From positions 1 to 9,515 of the forward strand of contig JAGSPR010000267.1 of the NCBI GenBank assembly GCA_018262455.1: DNA of 9,515 nucleotides, given 5' to 3'. The DNA is from Deltaproteobacteria bacterium (lineage in GTDB: Bacteria; Myxococcota; Polyangia; Haliangiales; Haliangiaceae). Under the pieces are notes generated by a model. That model saw only the letters and a list, made by a program, of their open reading frames with translations, did no database searches and was not told where the DNA came from. Below, piece after piece: positions 1 to 5,765 of this stretch. The position numbers and the translations under genes are program-made. Positions within the stretch are counted from its first letter, which is position 1, and each line of letters opens with the position of its first letter.

Positions 1-309
1 GTGATGGATCCGGTGGAACCAGTAGTAGCAGCAGTCCTCGGCGAACAGCAGGATCAGCCACGACCACCACGGCGGCGCTAGCCCGTCGATCAAGTCGATG
101 ACGCGGTGGTCGTAGAGCCAGAGGAAGAACGGGATCGACAGCAGCCTGGCAGCTGCGGAGACGCCCACGTTGATGAGCCCCATCGAGAGCGAGGCGAACG
201 TGTCGCGCGGCGCGTATCCCTTCACTTCCGGGTGCCGCTTCGCCCACGCGACCTCGAGCAGGATCAGCGCGATGAATCCCGGGATCGAGAATAGAACCGC
301 GTTCGACAC
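1..309 (-). CDS. Fatty acid hydroxylase / sterol desaturase superfamily membrane protein (3' part missing)
   Basis: Translating the minus strand gives an open frame of 103 residues that runs off the left edge, so only the N-terminal third or so of a typical family member is present. The family consists of membrane di-iron oxygenases with clustered histidine boxes. Residues about 5-22 form a hydrophobic segment (VLFSIPGFIALILLEV), about 45-66 a second, and about 79-96 a third (PPWWSWLILLF) that leads into YYWFHRIHH. H99 and H103 there form the first HxxxH iron-binding box. The layout (short N-terminal helix, charged loop, DTxxSLSxG-like segment, W-rich helix, D-x-x-YYWFHR) resembles bacterial sterol desaturases and the alkylglycerol monooxygenase branch; the substrate cannot be told from this piece. 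I chose the GTG at 309 because translation there begins just before the first helix. In-frame GTG codons at 327 and 345 are alternatives, and no good ribosome binding site separates them. It is divergent from the ThDP enzyme at 348. Confidence 0.85.
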   Translation of the reverse strand, partial: MSNAVLFSIPGFIALILLEVAWAKRHPEVKGYAPRDTFASLSMGLINVGVSAAARLLSIPFFLWLYDHRVIDLIDGLAPPWWSWLILLFAEDCCYYWFHRIHH

Positions 310-347
310 CCTTTCGCACGCTAGCACGTCGAGCGAGACTGGCACCC

Positions 348-2084
348 ATGACCCACGGTGGTGACCTGATCGCAGAAGTCCTCGGGCGGCATGGTGCAAC
401 GCATCTGTTCGCGCTGTGCGGCGGCCACATCTCGCCGATCCTCACGGGTGCGCAGGCGCGCGGGATCCGCGTCATCGATGTGCGCGACGAGGTCAATGCG
501 GTGTTCGCCGCCGATGCGGTCGCACGGATGACCGGCACGATCGGCGTGGCGGCAGTCACCGCTGGCCCGGGTGTCACCAACACCATCACGGCGGTGAAGA
601 ACGCGCAGATGGCGCAGTCTCCGCTCATCATCTTCGGCGGTGCGACGGCGACCCTGCTCAAGGGACGCGGGTCGCTGCAGGACATCGATCAGCTGTCGAT
701 CATGAAGCCGATCACGAAGTGGGCGACCACCGTGAAGACCGTGCCGGCACTGGTACCGACGGTGGAGCGCGCGTGTCAGATCGCGTTCGAGGGTGTGCCC
801 GGACCGGTGTTCGTCGAAGTGCCCGTCGACCTGCTGTATCCCGAAGAGATCGTGCGCATGTGGTACGAGCGGGAGGCAGGCTTCGGCAAGGCCAAGGGCA
901 TCGGCGCCAAGGCGCTCGAGCTCTACATCCGTGGCCACCTGTATCGTCAGTTCCGCGCGCCCTCGCTTCCCGAGCTCCATCTGCCACAGCTGCCGCAGTT
1001 GCGTACCGAGGACGGTGCGGTGATGCGTGCCGCCGAGGCGCTCAAGAATGCCGAGCGTCCGGTGATCGTGGTCGGCAGCCAGACGCTCGCCGGCGTCAAG
1101 GATCCCGCACGGCTCGCCCGCGCGCTCGGGATGCTCGGCGCCCCGGTGTTCCTCGCTGGCTCGGCACGCGGGCTGCTCGGCCGGACCCATGAGCTGCAGC
1201 TTCGCCACAATCGCGGCGCCGCGCTCAAGGAGGCCGACGTGGTGGTCGTGTGCGGGTTCCCGTTCGACTTCCGGCTCGGTTATGGGCGCGGGATCCCGAA
1301 GCGCGCCACGTTGATCGCCGCGAACCTGTCGACCCACGAGCTGAAGAAGAACCGTCGGCCGGACATCCCGGTCGAGATGCATGCGGGCGAGTTTCTCGTG
1401 GCGCTCGCGGACAAGATCAGCTCGGCGGGCGACCGCTGGCGGCCGTGGCTGGCGGGGCTGCGAGCCAAGGAGCAGGCGCGCGACGCCGAGATCGTGGCGA
1501 AGGCGACGCCCAAAGGCGACCTGATCGATCCGTTGCACTTCTTTCTCCGGATGGAGGAAGCGATGGCGGACGACGCGGTGCTCGTGGTCGATGGAGGTGA
1601 CTTCGTCGCAACCGCGAGCTACATCGTGCGGCCGCGCGCGCCGCTGTCGTGGCTCGATCCGGGGGTGTTCGGAACGCTCGGGGTTGGTGGCGGGATGGCG
1701 CTGGGTGCGGCGCTCGTTCGCCCAGGCCGCGAGGTCTGGCTCGTGTGGGGCGACGGCTCGAGTGCGTACTCGTTGGCCGAGTTCGACAGCTATGTTCGCC
1801 ACGGGGTCGCGCCGATCGCCGTGATCGGCAACGACGCGTCGTGGTCGCAGATCGCGCGTGAGCAGGTCGAGGTCCTCGGCACGTCGCTCGGCTGCGATCT
1901 CCGGCGGACCGACTACCACAAGGTGGCGGAAGGCTATGGCGGCGTCGGGCTGGTGCTGACCGATCCGGCTCGGGTCGATGCCACGCTGGCCGAGGCCAAG
2001 GCCATCGCCAAGGCGGGTCGTCCGGTCTGTATCAACGTCCATCTCCGCAAGACTGACTTCCGCAAGGGCTCGATCTCGATGTGA
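348..2084 (+). CDS. ThDP-dependent acetolactate synthase-like enzyme, ILVBL/2-hydroxyacyl-CoA lyase type
   Basis: This is a complete 578-residue protein with the three-domain layout of the acetolactate synthase/oxalyl-CoA decarboxylase superfamily. The N-terminal pyrimidine-binding domain (about 3-175) carries the ThDP-activating glutamate E48 in VRDEVNAVFAADA, followed by TAGPGVTN. A central domain spans about 205-375. The C-terminal diphosphate-binding domain has the metal/ThDP motif starting G468-D469-G470 and ending at N495 (VIGNDASW). Several stretches (LCGGHISPIL, AVKNAQMAQSP, DPGVFGTLGVGGG, ARGLLGR, the TDYHK region, the closing KTDFRKGSISM) match what I remember of animal ILVBL, which is reported to be a 2-hydroxyacyl-CoA lyase (HACL2) that shortens 2-hydroxy fatty acyl-CoA to a fatty aldehyde. 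The animal protein has an N-terminal membrane segment that is absent here, so this one should be cytosolic. True biosynthetic IlvB is less likely because no small-subunit ilvN gene follows. Oxalyl-CoA decarboxylase is another possibility. ATG at 348 fits the family start (THGGDLIAEVL), with only a weak purine stretch upstream. Confidence 0.9.
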   Translation: MTHGGDLIAEVLGRHGATHLFALCGGHISPILTGAQARGIRVIDVRDEVNAVFAADAVARMTGTIGVAAVTAGPGVTNTITAVKNAQMAQSPLIIFGGATATLLKGRGSLQDIDQLSIMKPITKWATTVKTVPALVPTVERACQIAFEGVPGPVFVEVPVDLLYPEEIVRMWYEREAGFGKAKGIGAKALELYIRGHLYRQFRAPSLPELHLPQLPQLRTEDGAVMRAAEALKNAERPVIVVGSQTLAGVKDPARLARALGMLGAPVFLAGSARGLLGRTHELQLRHNRGAALKEADVVVVCGFPFDFRLGYGRGIPKRATLIAANLSTHELKKNRRPDIPVEMHAGEFLVALADKISSAGDRWRPWLAGLRAKEQARDAEIVAKATPKGDLIDPLHFFLRMEEAMADDAVLVVDGGDFVATASYIVRPRAPLSWLDPGVFGTLGVGGGMALGAALVRPGREVWLVWGDGSSAYSLAEFDSYVRHGVAPIAVIGNDASWSQIAREQVEVLGTSLGCDLRRTDYHKVAEGYGGVGLVLTDPARVDATLAEAKAIAKAGRPVCINVHLRKTDFRKGSISM

Positions 2085-2118
2085 TCCCGGCGGGTTAGGG
2101 CAGGCCTCGCGTGAGGTG

Positions 2119-2147
2119 TTGACTCGGGTCGAAAATGAAAGTTACTT
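2119..2147 (+). promoter_or_regulatory. Possible weak promoter upstream of the outer-membrane protein/cytochrome pair
   Basis: A TTGACT hexamer at 2119-2124 matches the sigma-70 -35 consensus at five of six bases. The hexamer 17 bp downstream (2142-2147, TTACTT) is a poor -10. It lies in the only A/T-rich patch of the 72-bp gap between the ThDP enzyme gene and the secreted protein gene, and it overlaps the palindrome at 2136-2150. The placement is plausible, but transcription would start almost at the ATG at 2157, giving a very short or absent leader. Confidence 0.25.
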
Positions 2148-2150
2148 TCA
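2136..2150. promoter_or_regulatory. Perfect 15-bp palindrome, candidate operator
   Basis: TGAAAGTTACTTTCA consists of two 7-bp arms (TGAAAGT and ACTTTCA) that are exact reverse complements around a single central T. It ends 6 bp before the ATG at 2157 and lies in a locally A/T-rich patch of an otherwise GC-rich window. Size, symmetry and position are those of an operator for a dimeric repressor such as a TetR- or MarR-type protein. With so short an arm and no U-tract, it is not a convincing terminator. No regulator gene lies next to it, so the binding protein is unknown. Confidence 0.45.
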
Positions 2151-2156
2151 AACTCA

Positions 2157-2888
2157 ATGAAGCGCCTCCTCGTGTCTTCGAGTTTGATTCTCGTTTTCAG
2201 TAGTACGGCGCACGCCGATCTGCGATCGTTCACCGCGACCTACGAGTACTCGACGGTTCCCGAAGGCAAGACCGCCGTCGAGCTCTGGCACACGCAAGGT
2301 CGGAACACCTGGGATGCAGACACCCCGCAAACGTTCGAGCAGATCGTCGAGATCGAGCACGGCCTCACGGACAAGTGGGACATCGCCCTGTACTCGGTGT
2401 TCGAGCAGATCGCCGGAGACGCGATGACGGCCGAGCCGTTTCACTTCGCCGAGCTCAAGCTCGAGACCCGGTACCGGCTCGCCGACCGCGGCGAGTGGCC
2501 GGTCGACACGCTGCTGTACTTCGAGGCCGCCAAGCACTTCGGCGAGAGCGCGTACGCCGTCGAGGGCAAGGTGATCGGCGCCCGCGACTTTGACCGGCTC
2601 ACCGCGGCCGTCAACGCGATCGCCGAGCTCAAGTTCGGCAAGGATCGGCCGGAGACCGAGCTCGAGCTCGGCGCGGCAGCGGGGCTGACCTACCAGGTTC
2701 ACCCGAAGGTCCGGCTCGGGGCCGAGGCCTACGGCACGTACGAGGAAGCCGAGCTCGCGCTCGCCGCCGGTCCGGCAGTCAGCCTCGCGGGCTCGTCGAG
2801 CTTCTGGATCACGATCACCGCGGGCTTCGGGCTCACCGACGAGGCCGATGCGCTCCGTGTCCGCGCGATCATCGGGATCGAGCTATGA
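2157..2888 (+). CDS. Secreted, probable outer-membrane beta-barrel protein
   Basis: The protein has 243 residues. It begins with a clear Sec signal peptide (MKRLLVSSSLILVFSSTAHA) with predicted cleavage after A20, before DLRSF. The mature part alternates polar and hydrophobic residues in strand-like segments separated by turns, for example ATYEYSTV, TAVELWHTQ, EQIVEIEHGLTDKWDIALYSVF, FAELKLETRYRLA and WITITAGFGLTDEA. It closes with the strand VRAIIGIEL. The pattern (a comparison of strands with 'ghosts' of ExEHGLTDxWDxALY) recalls small outer-membrane proteins of the transporter/phenol-degradation MetA-like group, but I cannot name a family or a substrate. No ribosome binding site of normal strength precedes the ATG; a GAAAG at 2137-2141 lies 15 bp upstream inside the palindrome. 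The stop codon overlaps the start of the cytochrome gene (ATGA), so the two are probably co-translated. Confidence 0.8.
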   Translation: MKRLLVSSSLILVFSSTAHADLRSFTATYEYSTVPEGKTAVELWHTQGRNTWDADTPQTFEQIVEIEHGLTDKWDIALYSVFEQIAGDAMTAEPFHFAELKLETRYRLADRGEWPVDTLLYFEAAKHFGESAYAVEGKVIGARDFDRLTAAVNAIAELKFGKDRPETELELGAAAGLTYQVHPKVRLGAEAYGTYEEAELALAAGPAVSLAGSSSFWITITAGFGLTDEADALRVRAIIGIEL

Positions 2889-3208
2889 GACGTGCTGTCG
2901 TCGCGTGCGTGTTCGCGGCGGGAGCCCTCGCGGCCTGCGCGCGCCGAACTCCCCCCTACGCGACGACGATCGATGCGCAGCGCGCGAACGTCGAGCTGGC
3001 CGAGCTCGAGCAGGGCAGGGCGCTCACGATCCGCAAGTGCGGGAGCTGCCACCAGCCGCCGCTACCGCGCGATCACACGTCTGCCGAGTGGCCGAGCAAG
3101 CTCGACGAGATGGCCGCACGCGCAAACCTCGATGCACGCCAGCGCCACGTCATCGAGCAGTACCTCGTGGTGATGGCCGACGCTCCTGCGGCCACCGCGA
3201 AGCGTTGA
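2885..3208 (+). CDS. Small monohaem cytochrome c lipoprotein
   Basis: The protein has 107 residues. A short hydrophobic leader ends in a lipobox L15-A16-A17-C18, so the mature protein should be lipid-anchored at C18 on the periplasmic side of a membrane. A single haem attachment motif, C52-G-S-C-H56, follows at the end of a helix (ELEQGRALTIRKCGSCH). The later segment, with W69-P-S-K-L-D-E-M76, resembles the class I cytochrome stretch holding the distal methionine, so M76 is the likely sixth iron ligand; M97 is the alternative. The C-terminal helix RQRHVIEQYLVV fits the terminal helix of such domains. The role is electron transfer; donor and acceptor are unknown. Its ATG lies within the ATGA overlap with the outer-membrane protein gene, which points to one operon and perhaps a shared location. 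The stop lies 1 bp from the stop of the convergent lipoprotein gene. Confidence 0.85.
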   Translation: MRRAVVACVFAAGALAACARRTPPYATTIDAQRANVELAELEQGRALTIRKCGSCHQPPLPRDHTSAEWPSKLDEMAARANLDARQRHVIEQYLVVMADAPAATAKR

Positions 3209-3209
3209 G

Positions 3210-3782
3210 CTAGTCGCAGCCCGGGATGCCGAGGTAGACCCCGGCGCCGACCGGGAGCCGCAACGAGAGTCCGGCGGTGGCGGTCCAGGCCGACGCGTTG
3301 TCCGGCATCCACACGCGGCCGGCCTCCGCAAACAGCCCGACCGCGGCGGTCCCGAACCACGCGCCCGAGACCGCGCCGCAGTGATCGGAGGACGTGTAGT
3401 TCTTCGTGCTGGTCCCGTACAGCTCGTGGTCGATCCGAAGCTTCGCGCCCGTGCCGACGCCGGCACCTGCCCACCGCAGCTCGCCGCGGAACCCGAGCGA
3501 GGTGCGGGTCCTCGGGCTGTCATCCACGAACAGCGCACCGTCGACGTAGCCCCCTTGCTGCGTCGGCCCGTGCTCGGGCCAGTCGCCAAACCCGCCGATC
3601 CCGAGATCGAACTTCTGATGGTGCGACTGGGTGGCACTCGCGAGGTGAACCCCGCCTGCGGCGTGGAGCGCCGGATCGTGGCGACCGACGGACGTCATGC
3701 CTCCGATCTCCGCTTTGACCGGCGGGATCGCGTACGGAACGATGCAGCCACCCAGCAGCGCCAGCGCGAACCATCGAAGCAC
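3210..3782 (-). CDS. Lipoprotein of unknown function
   Basis: I do not recognise this family. From the GTG at 3782 the protein has 190 residues and begins MLRWFALALLGGC, a compact lipoprotein signal with lipobox L10-G11-G12-C13. The frame stays open for a further 48 codons upstream, but that stretch (rich in R, P and A) looks non-coding in character and would bury the signal sequence; a GTG at 3839 is the main alternative. The rest is rich in glycine and has alternating strand-like segments (YVDGALFVDD, SLGFRGELRW, AAVGLFAEAGRVW, ATAGLSLRLPVGAGVYLGI), suggesting a small beta-barrel or beta-sandwich at the outer membrane. A cysteine in SDHCGAVSG and one in the terminal PGCD could form a disulphide. 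It is convergent with the cytochrome gene and divergent from the glucanotransferase gene, so it is probably transcribed alone from the 3783-3961 gap. Confidence 0.65.
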   Translation of the reverse strand: MLRWFALALLGGCIVPYAIPPVKAEIGGMTSVGRHDPALHAAGGVHLASATQSHHQKFDLGIGGFGDWPEHGPTQQGGYVDGALFVDDSPRTRTSLGFRGELRWAGAGVGTGAKLRIDHELYGTSTKNYTSSDHCGAVSGAWFGTAAVGLFAEAGRVWMPDNASAWTATAGLSLRLPVGAGVYLGIPGCD

Positions 3783-3961
3783 GCCCTGTGCGAGAGCAAG
3801 CCCTGGGCCGGACGGCGCGGGAGCGCGTGGGATCGACACGTCCCCGGTCGGGTCGGATGCATCGCCGAACCTCGTGAAATCACGTGCCCGGGTGCGTGCC
3901 CCTGCGCGCACCATCGTGCCGCGCATTCACAGCGTGATGACCTCGCGACGGTCGCGCGGAG
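3783..3961. other. Intergenic gap between divergent genes
   Basis: This 179-bp gap must hold the promoters of both the lipoprotein gene (leftward) and the glucanotransferase gene (rightward). I see no good promoter pair. A 6-bp inverted repeat (GGTGCG at 3891-3896, CGCACC at 3907-3912) is within what chance gives in GC-rich DNA. Confidence 0.4.
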
Positions 3962-3979
3962 TTGGAGTACGAAGTGGGG

Positions 3980-5737
3980 ATGCCCGAGCCGGTCGACGCG
4001 GCACTCGCCAGGCTCGGCGTTCGTCGCTTGCTGCTGGCGATCCACGACACGAGCTTCCCCTCCGATCTCGACGAAGATGTCGGGCGCGGGTCACCGGCGA
4101 CCCGCGCCGCGGGCCGCCTGTTGCGCTACGCGCGATCGCTCGGGTTCACCGGCATCCAGCTCGGGCCCCAGGGCCAGACCTCGCGCGACAATGCCTCGCC
4201 GTACGACGGCACCATCTTCTCGCGCCACCTCGGCACGATCGCGCTCCACTCGCTTCGCGAGGGCGGCCCGTTCGCCGGGCTGGTCGGCGAGCGCGTGCTC
4301 GCACGGGCGTTGCTCGATCCTGGAGGCGGGCCCGCGCGACACCGCCACGCCTATGATGCGATGCATGCGCTCGTCGACGAGGCGTACTTCGCGCTGCGCA
4401 GGCGGCCCGACCTCGCCGAGCGACTCGCTGGCTTCCGTCGCGAGCATGCCTCATGGCTCGACCGCGACGGACTCCATGCGGCCCTCTGCATCGAGCGCGG
4501 CACGAGCTCTCGCCACTGGGCCGGGCTCGATGCAAGGCTCTGGAACCCGCGACCGGACGAACACGCCGCCGCGGCGGCGCGCCGGGCCGAGCTCGCGACC
4601 ACCCATGCCCGCGCCATCGAGCGCTACGCGTTCGGTCAGCTGCTCGCGCATGACGAGCACCGCCGCGTCCGCGCCACCTGCGCTGACCTTCAGCTCGCGC
4701 TCTATGGTGACCTCCAGGTCGGCTATGCCGACGCCGATGCCTGGGCGAACGCGGCCAGCTTGCTCGTTGGTTACGTGATGGGCGCGCCGCCGAGTCGCAC
4801 GAACCCCGATGGCCAGCCGTGGAACTACCCGGTCCTCGATCCCGAAAAGCTCGGTGGCGCGGCGCGCGCGTTCGTCCTGGCGCGGCTCGACAAGGCGTTC
4901 GCCGAGTACGACAGCATGAGGATCGACCACCCCCACGGACTCGTCTGCCCCTGGGTCTACCGCGCCGACACAGCCGATCCGGCGACCGCCGTCCGCGAGG
5001 GGGCGCGCCTGTTCGAATCTCCCGACTTGCCGGATCATCCCGCGCTCGCGCGGTTCGCGATCGCCAGGCCCGATCAGCTCGACCGCACGCTGCCTCGTCA
5101 CCATGACCACTGGGTCATCGAGCTCACGCCGGCACAGATCGATCGCTACGCGGTCCTGTTCGACGCGATGGCCGGATCGGCGCGGCGCCACGGTCGTGCG
5201 TTCTCCGACCTCAGCTGCGAGGTCCTCAGCACGATGCCGCGGCCGCTCGCCTGCGTGATCGCACGCCACCATCTCGGCCGCTGGCGTGTGACGCAGAAGG
5301 CCAACCTCGACGATCCGACCGACGTCTACCGCACCGAGAACGCCGAGCCCGACGACTGGGTCATGATCGGCAACCACGACACCGCCCCGATCTTCTCGCT
5401 GATTCGCGGCTGGTCCGCCGCCGTGCGCGACAAGTGGGCACGCCACCTGACGCAGCGGCTCTCGTTGCGGCGGCCCGAACGCCTCGCGCAGCCTGGATTC
5501 CTCGCGACCGCGATGGTTGCCGAGCTGTTCGCCTCGCGTGCGGAGAACGTGTCGATCTTCTTCGCCGACCTGTTCGGCTACGAGGACCGGTTCAACGCGC
5601 CAGGCACCTACAACGACCTCAACTGGACGCTCCGGCTGCCCCATGACTTTGACGAGCTCCACCGCACCCGCCTCGCCGCCAACGCCGCCATTGATCTCGC
5701 CCTCGCATGCGAGCTGGCGCTGGCCGCGCGCCCATGA
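3980..5737 (+). CDS. malQ: 4-alpha-glucanotransferase (amylomaltase, GH77), divergent
   Basis: Amylomaltases cleave an alpha-1,4-glucan and transfer the fragment to another glucan or glucose, in the cytoplasm. From ATG 3980 the protein has 585 residues. Family landmarks appear in order: [22 protein letters not shown] (about 54-75), [15 protein letters not shown] (243-257), [12 protein letters not shown] (278-289), MRIDHPHGL with the nucleophile D316, SCEVLST with the acid/base E414, IGNHDT with the transition-state stabiliser D467, and [13 protein letters not shown] near the end. All three catalytic acids are therefore kept, but surrounding motifs differ from the common forms (EDLG becomes EVLS; the RGF after RIDH becomes HGL). 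An in-frame TTG at 3962 gives six more residues. I prefer ATG 3980, where family-like sequence follows and a GGAG (3964-3967) lies 12 bp upstream. It converges on glgB with a 28-bp gap, which fits a part in maltodextrin or glycogen metabolism. Confidence 0.88.
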   Translation: MPEPVDAALARLGVRRLLLAIHDTSFPSDLDEDVGRGSPATRAAGRLLRYARSLGFTGIQLGPQGQTSRDNASPYDGTIFSRHLGTIALHSLREGGPFAGLVGERVLARALLDPGGGPARHRHAYDAMHALVDEAYFALRRRPDLAERLAGFRREHASWLDRDGLHAALCIERGTSSRHWAGLDARLWNPRPDEHAAAAARRAELATTHARAIERYAFGQLLAHDEHRRVRATCADLQLALYGDLQVGYADADAWANAASLLVGYVMGAPPSRTNPDGQPWNYPVLDPEKLGGAARAFVLARLDKAFAEYDSMRIDHPHGLVCPWVYRADTADPATAVREGARLFESPDLPDHPALARFAIARPDQLDRTLPRHHDHWVIELTPAQIDRYAVLFDAMAGSARRHGRAFSDLSCEVLSTMPRPLACVIARHHLGRWRVTQKANLDDPTDVYRTENAEPDDWVMIGNHDTAPIFSLIRGWSAAVRDKWARHLTQRLSLRRPERLAQPGFLATAMVAELFASRAENVSIFFADLFGYEDRFNAPGTYNDLNWTLRLPHDFDELHRTRLAANAAIDLALACELALAARP

Positions 5738-5765
5738 TCGCGCACGGGCATCGCTCCGTGGCGAA

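Noticed and set aside
321..2042. 573-codon open frame on the minus strand opposite the ThDP enzyme gene
   Set aside because: Its translation is rich in R, H, D and L with no domain, signal or family resemblance, as expected from reading GC-rich codons in antisense. The plus-strand frame has clear ThDP motifs.
2105..2116. CCTC-GCGT-GAGG inverted repeat after the ThDP enzyme gene
   Set aside because: The stem is 4 bp with no T-run, so it is not a credible terminator.
2135..2204. ATG inside the palindrome as an alternative start for the secreted protein
   Set aside because: It is in a different frame from the secreted protein and the frame soon loses any sensible coding character.
3783..3926. 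N-terminal extension of the minus-strand lipoprotein (48 extra residues)
   Set aside because: The extra residues are R/P/A-rich and would place the lipoprotein signal sequence in the middle of the protein. The GTG at 3782 gives a normal signal at the N-terminus.
3381..4778. 465-codon plus-strand frame across the lipoprotein gene and the first part of the GH77 gene
   Set aside because: It runs antisense to the lipoprotein and out of frame with the GH77 gene. Its Arg/Ser/Ala-rich sequence has no domain.
5738..5765. Possible bidirectional terminator between the GH77 gene and glgB
   Set aside because: Only a 4-bp ACGG/CCGT inverted repeat with no U-tract is present, which is too weak to call in GC-rich DNA.
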